Shown here in pieces: positions 37,647 to 48,121 of a stretch of 64,000 bases of DNA (position 1 is its first letter; every line of letters begins with the position of its first letter). Position numbers and translations under genes: made by a program. The DNA comes from Deltaproteobacteria bacterium (GTDB lineage: Bacteria; Myxococcota_A; Polyangia; Polyangiales; JADJMO01), in contig JANYDK010000038.1 of the NCBI GenBank assembly GCA_025363655.1, forward strand, positions 1-64,000, written 5' to 3'. The notes beneath the pieces were generated by a model. That model searched no databases and had not been told where the DNA came from. It worked only from the letters and a program-made list of their open reading frames with translations.

Positions 37647-39458
37647 ATGCAACTTCGACGACGTCGATTCGGCTCGCGCGGGGGGCTCGTCGCGCTCGGC
37701 CTTGCGAGCCTCGCCGGTCTCGCGAGCCTGACGACGATGGGCTGTCGTGGTCGTCCGCGCGCTTGGGAAGTGCCGGTCGGCTCGGACAAGCCGCGCGAAC
37801 GCGGCGCCGTGATCCTCGAGCTCGATCTCGCGGCCGGCGCGCCCGAGCGCTCGAAGTCCGGATTTCTCACGCTCCCTTCGCATCACACCTTCGACGTCCT
37901 CGTCGCCGCGCTCCACCAGGCGCTCGACCGCAAAGACGTGCTTGGCGTCTTCGTCTCGTTCGGCGGCGCGGGGCTCGGCTGGGCACGCGCACACGAGCTC
38001 GGCGATGGTCTTCGCGCGCTGCGTGACAAGGGCATCCCCGTCGTCTGTCACGCCGATGCGTGGGAGAACACTGCCTACGCCGCGGCCGCGCGTGGTTGCG
38101 ACGTCATCGCGATGAGCCCGGCCGGCGAGGTCGAGGCGACCGGGCCGGCGTCGTCGCTGCCATACGCGCGCGAATTCCTCGAAGACAAGCTGCACGCGCA
38201 GGTCGACATCCTCCAGGTCGGCAAGTTCAAGGGCGCTGCCGAACCCCTGACGCGCGACGGACCGAGCGAAGAATATCGCGCGTCGATCGAGCGCGCGCTC
38301 AAAGCGCTCCGTGAAGCCGACGTGCAATCGCTCACGGCGCGTGGCGTCGAAGCGTCGATCGGCGAAGGACCGTTCGCGGGGGACGAGGCGACGAAGCACC
38401 ATCTCGTCGACTCGCTCGGCGATCGCAACGCGGCACGCGAGCTCTTGAAGCAGCGCGCTGGCAACGCGCCCATCGACGTCATTTACGGTCCCAGCTCGGA
38501 AGCCGGTGGCAAGGGCTTGAGCGAGCTGGTCAAGATGCTCGCCCCGCGCGATGCCGAGGCTGCAGCTCAGCCGCACGTGGCACTCGTACGTCTCGAAGGC
38601 GAAATCGCGCTCGGGGGTGAAGGCGGCATCCTCGGTGGCCCGGCAGGCATCGTCGCGAGGCAGGTCGTCGCCGACGCGCACCGGCTGGCGAAAGATCCGA
38701 ACGTCAAGGCCGTGGTGCTGCGCATCGATTCGCCCGGAGGGAGCGCGCTCGGCTCCGATTTGGCGTGGATCGCCGTGCACGAGTTGGAGAAAGAGAAGCC
38801 GGTGATCGTCTCCATCGGCGAGATGGCGGCCTCGGGCGGCTACTACATCGCCAGCGCCGGCACCTCGATTTTCGCCCAACCCGAGTCCATCGTCGGCTCG
38901 ATCGGCGTGGTCGGTGGCAAGGTGTCGTTCGGCGGTACGTTGGCGATGGTCGGCGTTCATACGGCGTCGTTCGGCGATCCGCGCGCAGTGCAGCTCGGGA
39001 GCCTTTTCGAGCCGTGGGACGACGCCACTCGGGCGCGCCTCCTCGGCACGATGAACACCATCTACGCACTCTTCCTCGATCGCGTCGCGGAAGGGCGAAA
39101 GAAGCCGAAAGAGACCTTCACCGACGCGGTCGAGGGTCGCGTGTTCGGTGGGCTCGACGCCAAAGAGCTCGGGCTCGTCGACGAGATCGGTGGCCTCGGC
39201 GTCGCCCTCGCTGCGGCAAAGCGCGCTGGGCACCTCCCCGAGAGCGCACCCGTCGTCACCGATGGTGGCACCGAAGGCATCCTCGACTTGCTCGGCGACG
39301 CGACGGAAGCACGCGCGCTCGACACCGCCCTCGGACCGATCCCGGCAGGTGCGGCGCCCGAGCTCGTCGCCCTTCGACGCTGGCTCCTCACCTTCGTCGA
39401 GGTGACGCGCGGTGGCCGCGTGGCGGCGATGCTCCCCTGGCCCCTACTCGTGCGGTAG
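37647..39458 (+). CDS. sppA: Signal peptide peptidase SppA, 67-kDa type
   Basis: A 603-aa exported/membrane serine protease that degrades signal peptides. The N-terminus is hydrophobic after a RRRRFGSR basic start and contains a Cys near residue 33 (TTMGC), a weak lipobox. The duplicated ClpP-like domains each have a catalytic half: the Lys side GKFKGAAEPLTRD near 190-203 and the Ser side SIGEMAASGGYYIASAGT with SIGVVGGKVSFGG. The intact Lys/Ser dyad makes it active by family rule. ATG at 37647 or GTG at 37641 (overlapping the previous stop) are both possible. Context: directly downstream of the MJ0042/TPR membrane protein. Confidence 0.93.
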   Translation: MQLRRRRFGSRGGLVALGLASLAGLASLTTMGCRGRPRAWEVPVGSDKPRERGAVILELDLAAGAPERSKSGFLTLPSHHTFDVLVAALHQALDRKDVLGVFVSFGGAGLGWARAHELGDGLRALRDKGIPVVCHADAWENTAYAAAARGCDVIAMSPAGEVEATGPASSLPYAREFLEDKLHAQVDILQVGKFKGAAEPLTRDGPSEEYRASIERALKALREADVQSLTARGVEASIGEGPFAGDEATKHHLVDSLGDRNAARELLKQRAGNAPIDVIYGPSSEAGGKGLSELVKMLAPRDAEAAAQPHVALVRLEGEIALGGEGGILGGPAGIVARQVVADAHRLAKDPNVKAVVLRIDSPGGSALGSDLAWIAVHELEKEKPVIVSIGEMAASGGYYIASAGTSIFAQPESIVGSIGVVGGKVSFGGTLAMVGVHTASFGDPRAVQLGSLFEPWDDATRARLLGTMNTIYALFLDRVAEGRKKPKETFTDAVEGRVFGGLDAKELGLVDEIGGLGVALAAAKRAGHLPESAPVVTDGGTEGILDLLGDATEARALDTALGPIPAGAAPELVALRRWLLTFVEVTRGGRVAAMLPWPLLVR

Positions 39459-39569
39459 CTGATGCGGTCGCTGGTGCGATAGCGCAAGCCAAGAAAATCC
39501 GCGCAGATCTGCCAAGCTTCGGTACTCTCGTCCTGCGCGTTTTCCACGACGTTCGCCCGCCGATCGAAC

Positions 39570-42500
39570 ATGCACGCCGACGACGAGACCTCGCGACCTT
39601 CACCCGTGGCCCTGCGGCCTTCGGGACCACCGTCGATGACCCGCAAGGTCGAGCCGATCGGACGACGCCCCGAGCGCCACGACGGCGAGGCCGATCCGCC
39701 TGCCATCGCCGCCGCTCTTCGTGCGCGCATGCGACACGCGGCGTTGCGCGGTGACATCGAAGGCGAAGCCACGGCAGCTGCACGGCTCGCTAGGCACCTC
39801 CTCTCGATCGATGCCCGCGTCGAAGAAGCGGTCATCGTCGGTCGTCGTGCGCTCTCGCTCCGCACCGGAGGTCCCGAGGGGGCGCGCGTCGGGGTCGAGG
39901 ACGACGAGCTGCGCCGCAACCTCGCTGCGCTCCTCGAGGCGCTCGGAGAACCGGGGCTCGCCGCCTCGATGCTGCGCCCGGTGGTCGACGCCACTTGCGC
40001 CTCCGCCTCGCGATCGACCGACGCTACCGACGACGCCATCTACGGGCTCCTCGCGCTCGGCGATCTGCTCTTGCGCAGCGGCGATCTCGAGGGCGCGATC
40101 GAATCGTTCCGCTACGTCACGGTGGTCGCGCCCGATCGGCCCGAGGGGCAGGAGCGCGTGGCGATCGCACGAGGTGTCGCGCCGAGCGCGGTGCCCGCCG
40201 ACGTCGCCGCGCGTGCGTTCATCGGCGCCGCGAAAAAGCACCAAATCGCCGGCCACGACGCGCGCGCGCTCGAAGACCTCGGACGCGCCTTCGAGTGCGA
40301 TTCGACCAACGCCCTCGCGGCTTCGGTCTTCGCCGACGCGATCGAAGAGCTCGGGCGCACCGACGCCGCCGACGCCGTCCGCGCCGAGCACGGACATGCC
40401 CTCGCGGCGCGCGGAAGGCTCGAGGACGCTGCGAAGATCTGCGCCGGGCGACGCGAGAAGGCCGCGCTTCGCAATGACGTCGCGACGACGCTCGCCGCCA
40501 CACTCGACGAGCTCGTCGATCTGGTGACGTACACCACCCCTGGATCCGTCGAGCGTGCGCGCGCGATGACGCGGGTCGACCTCGCGCTCGCCACCTTGGG
40601 CCAGAGCACCGCGATCGCCGCGCCGCTCCTGATCGCCCGACGACGGCTCCACGCGCTCCTCGCACAAGGCGACGAATCGGTGCGGGCCCACCGCGAGCTC
40701 GTCGAGCATTTGCCAGTCGAGGCGCGCCTCGATGCATGGGTCGAGGTCGCCGCGTCCTCCATCGTCGACGATCAGGCCTTCTCGGCGCTCCGTGAGCACG
40801 CGCGCACCACGCGCGATCCAGAGCCGATCGTCGACGCGCTCGTGCGGGTCCTCCGTCGCGGGACCGAGGGCGTCGATCCGGCCGTGTATGCCGCGCGCGC
40901 TGCCGAGCTCGCACTCTGGGCCGAAGAACGCCTCGACGATCCCGTGCTCGCGACCTGGGCGTGGCGAAGGGTCATCTCGGTCACGCCGTCCGACGCTCGG
41001 GCCAGCGCCGAAATCGCTCGCCTCACGCCTCGGGTCGAAGCCGCCGATGGGCTCCTCGATGCGGCGCGGGCGGGCGCCCATCATGCCGACATCGGCCCGC
41101 GCAACGACGCGCGGAGGCAGCTCGTGCGTCACCTCGCCGGGCGTCCCGATGAAGGGTCCGCGCTCATCGACGCACTCGCGGCGCTCCTCGCCGAGCAGCC
41201 GAGCGATCGCACGACGGTGGTGGTGCTCGAGCGCATCCTCGGGAGGCTCGAGAACGACGACGCCGCGCGGGCGTTGCGGCTTCGCGAAGAGTGCACCGCC
41301 GAGACCAACGCGCGTTCGCGGGCCAGGCGGGCGCGGGTCGAGCTCGCGCTCCGTCGAGGCGACGTCGAAGGCGCCCGCAGCCTGGCGAACGAAGCCGAAT
41401 TCCGCGTCGCCTTGGCCCCGATGCGCATCGCGCTCGCGGAGCATGGCGAAGGCGGCGGCGAGCTCGGTCAGGGGCTCGCCGATTTCACCTACCAGACGGA
41501 GGCCGGGCGCGAGATCTCCGCGCGCGAACGCGCAGTCACCTTGGCTGCGGCCGCACGCGCGGGACGATTGGCGCAGAAGCTCGGACAGGCGCGCGCCCAC
41601 GCCGAGCACGGAATGCGCGTCGATCCGCGCGATTTGCGAGCGGCCTACGAGCTCGCCGAGCTTGCCGCTTCGGCGCGCGACGCCCTCCCCTCTGCGCTCG
41701 CCGGCGCCTCGCTCGAACGCGCGCTCGGCGGCATCGGACCGCGGGCGCGTTGGGCGCTTTCGCTCGCCGCGCTCACTGACATCGCCGGCGAACGCGCGCT
41801 CTCGGCGGCCTGGACGAGGCGCGCATGGTCGCTGCGCCCAGGCGACCTCGAAATTGCCCGTCAATGGATCGACCGGGCGGTCGCGCTCGGGGATGCCGAT
41901 TTGGTCGCCGAGGTCGTCCGAGCGACGACGGCGGCGGTGGTCTCTCTCGGCGCGCTCGCGAGCGAGCTCGGGGCGGCGGTGCGTGCGCTCTTCGCGACCA
42001 ACGGGGCGCGCGGCGAAGAGATCGTCCGTGAGCTCCTCGCCCTCGGCGCCGCCCGCCTCGCGCCCATCAGGCTCGCGGCGCTCGACGTCGCGCGCGATCG
42101 TCCGGCGCTGGAAATCGCGGTCCTCGAGCGTTGGCTCGCCTCCGGCGCGAAGGCCACCGAACGCGCCGAATCGCTGCTCCAAATCGCGGTCCGTGCTCGT
42201 GATGCATCCGATCCCGAACGGGGCGTCGACGCCATCGCTCGCCTTCTCGAAGAACCCGAGTGCACGCGCGCCCAACGCGAGGCCGCGGGTGGAATCTTGG
42301 CGGCCTTCAGCACCGCCAAGCTGACGCCCGACGGCGAGCTGTCGCTGCGCCGCGGGCTCGCCGCGGTGCGCGCGGAAGAAGCGGCGATGCTGCTGTCCGA
42401 TCGCGCGCAGCTCCGTCTCCGCCCCGACGAAGAAGCGCGCCTTCGCGAGGTCGCCGACGCGCATCGGCTCCTCGGCCGCGATCAGTGGGATCTCGCGGGC

Positions 42501-45500
42501 GATCGTGAAGCGGCTCTGCGAGCCTGGCTCCGCGGTGCGCTGCTCCTCGGCAGCGAAGGCCTCGACCGGCTCGAGGCCGACATCGGCGCGTTCGGCGGCG
42601 ACGCAGCGGTGCGCGACGCGCTCCTCGAGCTCGCGCGCAAAGCCGACGCCATCGAGCAACACGCTTGGCCGCCTGGCGCGCTCGGACCTCCGCTCGTCGC
42701 TGCGCTGCAGGCTCGCGCTTGGGAGCGCGCCATCGATCGTCCGCCGACCGACATCGAGCCTTGGAGCCTGGCGCGCGAGGCGCTGGCGCGTTCGGTCGAC
42801 CCCGCGGCGCTGCTTCCCGCCGTCGAACGCTTGGCGGCGCGGACCCCCGGAACCGAAGCGCAGCTCATCGAGCTCTACGAAATGGCGGCCGGACGCGCCG
42901 TCGGAAAGTACGGCGAGCGCGGCGTGCGGTATCGCGCGGCACGCGTCCTCGATCGCATCGGTCGTCCCGAGGCGGCGCTGCAACAGGCTGCGCGAGCGTT
43001 CTCCGCGGTGCCGAGCGAGGGCGCGATTCTCATGCTCCTCGAGCGTCTCGGCCGCACGACGCAGCGGCCCGACGTCGTCATCACGACGCTCGTCGAAGCC
43101 GCCGACGGCGCCGAATCCGAGCGACGTGCGACCTGGCTCGATCGCGCCGCGCAGGTCGCCAAAGACGGCGTCGCCGATCCGGCCGAGCGCTTCGACCTCA
43201 TGCTCCGCCTCTTCCTCACGGCGCCGAGCGCGCGCACGTGTGGCTCGGCCGTCGAGACCCTGCGAGCAGCGGCAATCGTCGATCCGGCGGTGGCCGAGAG
43301 CATGCTCGCGCGCCTTCGTCGTGCGCACCAGAAGGTCGACGGCAAGCTGGGCTACGCCGATCGCCTGCCGGTTCTCGGGCTCATCGCGTCGCTGGTGGCC
43401 GAATACGAGTCGGTGACGTCTTCGCTCGACCTGATCGCGCAAGGCGCCGCGAGCACGCCGAGGCAAGATCTCGATCCGCTGCGGGACATCGCCGAAGCCG
43501 TGGCGCAGCGCGATCCCGAGGCGGCACGGGCTTGGCTCGAACGCACCGCCCAGGTCAAGCCGGCACCAGGTGGACCGGTGCGTGCGCACGTCGCGTTCGG
43601 CGCGGGCGATCCCGACACCGCCATCCGCGAGCTCACGCTCCACGCGCCCGAGACCGACGAGTTCGATTTCACCGAGCCGAGCGAAGGACCGACGCGCGAG
43701 CTGCGGCTCCTCGAGAAGTGGGCACGGCACGCGCGCGACAAGCGCTCGGTCGCCGAGGCGTGGGCCAAGCTCGACGGCGGCAAAGGGTCTGGGCTCGAGT
43801 CCGCACGCGCGCTCGACGAATCGGGACAAACCGACGCCGCTGCGCAGGCCATCGTCGAAGCCTGGAAGAACCGGGCCCGCCTCGCACCGCCGCACCTCGC
43901 CGATCTGCTCGTGATGGCGCGCGAGATCCTCCCGCACGCGGGTGCCTACCGGGAGCTCGTCGAAATCCTCGTCGACGACCTCGAGAAGCACCCGCCGCAA
44001 GATCGCGCTGACGGTGTCGCGCGTTGGCGTGAAATCGCCGAGCTGCGCACCGACAAGCTCGCCGATCGCGTGGGCACGCTCGACGCGCTCGTCGAGGCCG
44101 GTCGCATCGCCTCCAACGACGAAGATCTGTGGAGCGAGATCACCGAGCTCGCGGAATCGCTCGGCGTCCACGATCGCCTCGCGGCGGCGCTCGCCCATCG
44201 ACTGCAAAGGGCGCGACCCGACAAGCGCGTCATCCTGCTTCGACGGCTCGCGCGCACGCTCGAGCACGATCTGGCGCGACTGCCGGAAGCCTCCGAGCGG
44301 TGGGCAGAGCTGACGCGTCTTTTGCCGCTCGACGCCGAGGCTGCCGACGCGCTCGAACGCATCGCCGAGCACCGCGCCGATCGAACGCAGCTCGTCGAGC
44401 TCCTGCGAGCGCGCGCCGGTCGTCTTCCGCCGGGGCACGCCGATCGAACGCGCGCGCTTCGTCGGCTCGCGCGGGAGCTCGAAGGGACGCCGAGTCGACG
44501 CGGCGAGGTGCTGAGCGCCATCCGCGAAGTGCACCAGCAGCGCCCGACCGACGCCGAGGTGACGCTCGAGCTCGCCCGTCTCGCGCGTGCTGCCGGCGAC
44601 GTCGGAACGGCCGCCGAAGCGCTGATGCGCAGCTTCCGCGCGATCACCGGCGACGCCTCCAACCAGAAGGTTCGCGTCTCGCTCGCCATCGAGGGTGCGC
44701 GCGCGCTCCTCGAGCTGCACGACTACGAGACAGCCGGGCGACTCCTCGCGGAGGCGAGCGCCGAGGCCGATCTCGCGAAGGACGTGCGAGGGCTCGAGCT
44801 GCTCCAGTTGATGCTCGAGGTCGCGATCGCGCGAGGTGATGCGCGCGACGAGGCGATGACCCGCATCCGCATCGCCGAGCTCGACGCGGATGCGCCGTCG
44901 GCCAAGCGCGCGTCCAACTGCATGTCGGCGGCGCGGGCGCTCCTCGCCATGGGCGATCACCCGCGAGCGCGCGAGCTCGCGTGGGCCGCCGCGCGTTCGG
45001 CTACTGGTGACCCCGCCGCTGCGGCCCTGCTCGCGGAGCTCGAGTTCGGCGCCGGCGCGGGGCGACCCCTCGGGAAAATCCTCGCGGCCGACGGGGAGCT
45101 GCTGGCGATCTTGGCGAAGATTGCCCACACCGCGACAGCGCCGGCCGATCAGCTGGCGATCATCGCCTTCGCGCGCGCCGAGCTCCTCGATGCGACCCAG
45201 AGCGTCGGCGCCGGATACCGCGATCTCCACGGCTGGCCCGACGAGGTGCGCGCGCAGCCGCTCGTGCAGCTGGCCTTTGCCGAGCGGCTCGCCGCCGAGT
45301 GGAGCTTCGCGCAGGCGACGGGAGCCTACGAGCGCGCGTTCGCTGGCGACCTTCGGGGTTTTCGAGCGACGGGCCCGGCGGCGTTGCGGGCCGCCGATGC
45401 CGCGGCGCGGTCCAACGATCCGAACCGTGCGCGCGCCTTCCTCGACTTGGCCGCGCGTGATCCGGCGTGTCGGGTCGATGCGCGCAAGCGTGCGGTGGAG

Positions 45501-47528
45501 TTGGCGCGCGCCCTCGGGGACACCGAAGGTGCCATCCGCGCGCTCCAACGTCTCGCGGCCGAAGCGACCGGTGTTCCGCGGGCGATGGCCCTCGCCGAGC
45601 AAGCGCGGATGCTGAAGACGACCGACGCCGAGGGGGCCCTCGAGACCATGCGCCTGGCGGTCGAAGCGTCGCTTCCCGGAAGTGAGCTGCGTCGCGAGCT
45701 CGAGGCCGAGATGGCCGCCATCGACGAGATTCGTTCGCGCCACTCGCTGCCCCCTTCCCCGCCGCCGGCGCTCCGCGATAGCGCGACTTCGGCGAGGTTC
45801 GTCGGCGAGCACGCGCAGCACGCGATGCTCCGTCAGCTGACCGACATCCCCGAACGCCACCTCGAGAGCAGTCGGCCATCGCAGCCGGAGACGCCGCCGG
45901 TGCCGGTCGGTCCGCCCTCGCCGGCGACGGGGACCGATCCCGCGGCGGCGAACGCGCTCGGCGTACCGCCGTCGGGATACATGGCGCCGAACTCCTCGTC
46001 GGAGCCGCCGCCGGAGGCGATGCGCGTCCCGAACGCGGCCCCGCAGTTGTCTCCGTCGGAGCAGCCGCCGTCGGCGCCAGATCCCGTCGCCGAGACGCAG
46101 CGCGCGACCGATTCGAAGCTGCTGGCCGTGGCAGCGGCGGCCGAAGAAGCGAAACAAGCCACCGAAGCCGCGCGCGCGGACGAAGCGGCGCAAGGGGACG
46201 AGCTCACCGATCAACCGCGGCTCACCGTCGTCGGTGAAGCGCCGGCTGCGCGCGCCGTCCCTGCGTTGCCGCGACCGGCGCAGTCGAGCGCGCCGCTCGA
46301 TCTGGCAGCCCTCGACAAACTCGCCCTCGACACCTCCGCGCCCGTCGTCGAGCGCATCCGCGCGCTGAAGACGCTCGGTGAGGCGGCCCACGAGGGTGCG
46401 CGTCTCGAAGATGCGGTACGGCACTTCATCTCCGCGCTCGAGCTCGGTGACATCAGCGCCGGCGATGGCGCCGCCGAGCTGCTCGGTCTTCTGCCTGGGC
46501 GCTCGGGCGACCTGCTGCTCGTGCGTCGTCGCCAAGCGTTCCTCGCGCCGGGCGATCCCTCGCTCCTCGATGCGCTCCACGAAGCCATCCGGACCACCCG
46601 CGATCACGTCTTTGCCCGCGCGGTCGATCACGTGCGACGCGCCTTCGATCCGATCGCCGGTCCGGTGCCCCCTCCGCCGCTCGATCAGCAGCTCGATCGC
46701 CCCGATCTGGTCGTTCCACTCCTCGAGCGCCGCGCCAACGCCGTCGCCGCCGAAGCCCTGCGCATCGCTTGGGAGCACGCGAGCGCGCTCTTCCGTCGCG
46801 ACATCGGGAGCTATGGCATCGGCGGCATGGACAGGCCGCCGGGCAGCTCGGGTGTCGGTCGGGTCATCGCCTCGGCCAATCGCCTCCTCGGCGCGCGCGC
46901 ACCGGTCTTCGTCCGCCATCGCTCCGGGCGCGACGTCGAGGCCGTGCTCCTGGTGCCGCCGACGGTCGTCCTCGGCGGAGACTGTCGCGAGGACACCGCG
47001 CAGACGCGCTACCTGGCGGGCGTCGGCTTCGTCGCCGCGCACCCCTCGCACGCGCTGCTCCTGGCGCAGCCCATGACCGCGGCGAGGGCCACCTGGCAAG
47101 CGCTCCTCTCGGCGTTCGGTCCGCCCGAGCATGGTCGCGGCGTCGCGCCCGAGGTCGGTCGACTGGCCGCCTCGCTCTGGCAGGCGATTCCTCGAGGCCC
47201 GCAGCGTCGGCTCGGCGAGCTCTTGGCCAATCCTCCGTCGTTCGAGGCGGCGGTCGAAGGCGCGCGTCAGGTCGCCCGTCGTACCGGGCTTTATCTCTCG
47301 GGTGATCTCGACGCCGCCGTCCGCACCATTCTCGCCGAGACGGGTGAAGAGGCGATGATCCGCGGTCGCGGGCCGGCCGAGTTGGCGGCAATCTGCCAGC
47401 GCCACCCTCCCATCGCCGATCTCGTGCGGCTCGCGACCAGCCCCGAGTTCGCGGAAGCGCGCTGGCGCAGCAACGCGGCGCCCGGGCAGAGACGAACGCC
47501 GTCGGGTAACCTAAACTCACCGCGTTGA
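39570..47528 (+). CDS. Giant 2652-aa TPR-like helical solenoid protein
   Basis: A very long open frame without signal peptide or membrane helix. Residues about 45-2050 are alpha-helical repeats, Ala/Arg/Leu/Glu-rich, with many TPR-like pairs (YGLLALGDLLLRSGDLEGAI, LRRLARTLEHDLARLPEA, ATEALMRS-type units). A Pro/Ser-rich linker at about 2058-2170 and an Ala/Glu helix near 2183-2212 follow. The last 390 residues form a distinct globular region (VFVRHRSGRDVEAVLLVPPTV, VGFVAAHPSHALLLA). Such huge solenoids occur in myxobacteria as scaffolds; function here is unknown. The ATG at 39570 has no visible ribosome site; another in-frame ATG lies at 39636. The next gene starts 3 bp after the stop. Confidence 0.88.
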   Translation: MHADDETSRPSPVALRPSGPPSMTRKVEPIGRRPERHDGEADPPAIAAALRARMRHAALRGDIEGEATAAARLARHLLSIDARVEEAVIVGRRALSLRTGGPEGARVGVEDDELRRNLAALLEALGEPGLAASMLRPVVDATCASASRSTDATDDAIYGLLALGDLLLRSGDLEGAIESFRYVTVVAPDRPEGQERVAIARGVAPSAVPADVAARAFIGAAKKHQIAGHDARALEDLGRAFECDSTNALAASVFADAIEELGRTDAADAVRAEHGHALAARGRLEDAAKICAGRREKAALRNDVATTLAATLDELVDLVTYTTPGSVERARAMTRVDLALATLGQSTAIAAPLLIARRRLHALLAQGDESVRAHRELVEHLPVEARLDAWVEVAASSIVDDQAFSALREHARTTRDPEPIVDALVRVLRRGTEGVDPAVYAARAAELALWAEERLDDPVLATWAWRRVISVTPSDARASAEIARLTPRVEAADGLLDAARAGAHHADIGPRNDARRQLVRHLAGRPDEGSALIDALAALLAEQPSDRTTVVVLERILGRLENDDAARALRLREECTAETNARSRARRARVELALRRGDVEGARSLANEAEFRVALAPMRIALAEHGEGGGELGQGLADFTYQTEAGREISARERAVTLAAAARAGRLAQKLGQARAHAEHGMRVDPRDLRAAYELAELAASARDALPSALAGASLERALGGIGPRARWALSLAALTDIAGERALSAAWTRRAWSLRPGDLEIARQWIDRAVALGDADLVAEVVRATTAAVVSLGALASELGAAVRALFATNGARGEEIVRELLALGAARLAPIRLAALDVARDRPALEIAVLERWLASGAKATERAESLLQIAVRARDASDPERGVDAIARLLEEPECTRAQREAAGGILAAFSTAKLTPDGELSLRRGLAAVRAEEAAMLLSDRAQLRLRPDEEARLREVADAHRLLGRDQWDLAGDREAALRAWLRGALLLGSEGLDRLEADIGAFGGDAAVRDALLELARKADAIEQHAWPPGALGPPLVAALQARAWERAIDRPPTDIEPWSLAREALARSVDPAALLPAVERLAARTPGTEAQLIELYEMAAGRAVGKYGERGVRYRAARVLDRIGRPEAALQQAARAFSAVPSEGAILMLLERLGRTTQRPDVVITTLVEAADGAESERRATWLDRAAQVAKDGVADPAERFDLMLRLFLTAPSARTCGSAVETLRAAAIVDPAVAESMLARLRRAHQKVDGKLGYADRLPVLGLIASLVAEYESVTSSLDLIAQGAASTPRQDLDPLRDIAEAVAQRDPEAARAWLERTAQVKPAPGGPVRAHVAFGAGDPDTAIRELTLHAPETDEFDFTEPSEGPTRELRLLEKWARHARDKRSVAEAWAKLDGGKGSGLESARALDESGQTDAAAQAIVEAWKNRARLAPPHLADLLVMAREILPHAGAYRELVEILVDDLEKHPPQDRADGVARWREIAELRTDKLADRVGTLDALVEAGRIASNDEDLWSEITELAESLGVHDRLAAALAHRLQRARPDKRVILLRRLARTLEHDLARLPEASERWAELTRLLPLDAEAADALERIAEHRADRTQLVELLRARAGRLPPGHADRTRALRRLARELEGTPSRRGEVLSAIREVHQQRPTDAEVTLELARLARAAGDVGTAAEALMRSFRAITGDASNQKVRVSLAIEGARALLELHDYETAGRLLAEASAEADLAKDVRGLELLQLMLEVAIARGDARDEAMTRIRIAELDADAPSAKRASNCMSAARALLAMGDHPRARELAWAAARSATGDPAAAALLAELEFGAGAGRPLGKILAADGELLAILAKIAHTATAPADQLAIIAFARAELLDATQSVGAGYRDLHGWPDEVRAQPLVQLAFAERLAAEWSFAQATGAYERAFAGDLRGFRATGPAALRAADAAARSNDPNRARAFLDLAARDPACRVDARKRAVELARALGDTEGAIRALQRLAAEATGVPRAMALAEQARMLKTTDAEGALETMRLAVEASLPGSELRRELEAEMAAIDEIRSRHSLPPSPPPALRDSATSARFVGEHAQHAMLRQLTDIPERHLESSRPSQPETPPVPVGPPSPATGTDPAAANALGVPPSGYMAPNSSSEPPPEAMRVPNAAPQLSPSEQPPSAPDPVAETQRATDSKLLAVAAAAEEAKQATEAARADEAAQGDELTDQPRLTVVGEAPAARAVPALPRPAQSSAPLDLAALDKLALDTSAPVVERIRALKTLGEAAHEGARLEDAVRHFISALELGDISAGDGAAELLGLLPGRSGDLLLVRRRQAFLAPGDPSLLDALHEAIRTTRDHVFARAVDHVRRAFDPIAGPVPPPPLDQQLDRPDLVVPLLERRANAVAAEALRIAWEHASALFRRDIGSYGIGGMDRPPGSSGVGRVIASANRLLGARAPVFVRHRSGRDVEAVLLVPPTVVLGGDCREDTAQTRYLAGVGFVAAHPSHALLLAQPMTAARATWQALLSAFGPPEHGRGVAPEVGRLAASLWQAIPRGPQRRLGELLANPPSFEAAVEGARQVARRTGLYLSGDLDAAVRTILAETGEEAMIRGRGPAELAAICQRHPPIADLVRLATSPEFAEARWRSNAAPGQRRTPSGNLNSPR

Positions 47529-47530
47529 CG

Positions 47531-48121
47531 ATGTCTCCGCACAGGCATGCGCCGTCTCCATCGCCTCCCGTTCGTGACGCTGGCGCGCCGAACCGCGCCT
47601 TTCGCCTGCTCTGCGCGGTCTTGGGCTTCACCTCTCCGGCTACGCTCCTCACTCCGATCTTGCCGATGCTCCCGGCGTGCGTCGTCACCAGCGAGCCGAC
47701 CTACCAGCCGCCCGAGGACTGTCCGCCGTACTTCCAACTGAGTGCGTCCTCGTCGATCACGAAGGTGAACACGCTCGTCCTCAAGGACAGCACGGTGGCA
47801 TTCAAAGACGAGGTCGTCCTCGGCTCGTGCGCGACCGACAAGACCTTCGGCGTCCGGCCGTTCATCAACGGAGAGGGAGGTCAGGTCATCAACATCCCCC
47901 CGGACAACGGCAGCGACACGCGGACGGTGTCCATCAATCTCTCGTTCAGCACGCCCGGGTGCTACAACATCGAGCTGATCGCCAGCTCCGACTACAGCCT
48001 CATCGCCCCTCCCAGCATCCCCAACCTGCCGCGTCAGGTCGCGTACGTGCGCTTCCTCGTCGAGGTGCAAGACACCTCCGGAACCGGCCACACCCTGGCC
48101 GACTGTCAGACCCAACGATGA
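47531..48121 (+). CDS. Small lipoprotein of unknown function
   Basis: A 196-aa lipoprotein that begins just after the stop of the giant gene. After a basic/proline-rich lead, a hydrophobic stretch ends LLTPILPMLPACVV, a lipobox with Cys near residue 50; this long leader is unusual. The mature domain (about 55-196) is beta-rich (VNTLVLKDSTVAFKDEVVL, SINLSFSTPGCYNIEL) and could be an Ig-like fold. The stop overlaps the start of the next lipoprotein by 4 nt (ATGA). ATG at 47531 is preferred over TTG at 47525. Its frame is separate from the giant gene, which rules out a single fused protein. Confidence 0.75.
   Translation: MSPHRHAPSPSPPVRDAGAPNRAFRLLCAVLGFTSPATLLTPILPMLPACVVTSEPTYQPPEDCPPYFQLSASSSITKVNTLVLKDSTVAFKDEVVLGSCATDKTFGVRPFINGEGGQVINIPPDNGSDTRTVSINLSFSTPGCYNIELIASSDYSLIAPPSIPNLPRQVAYVRFLVEVQDTSGTGHTLADCQTQR

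Noticed and set aside
39600-47405. A 2601-codon open frame on the minus strand
   Set aside because: It mirrors the giant plus-strand gene, whose translation gives regular helical repeats and a clean start next to two lipoprotein genes. The minus product is Arg-rich and without motifs.
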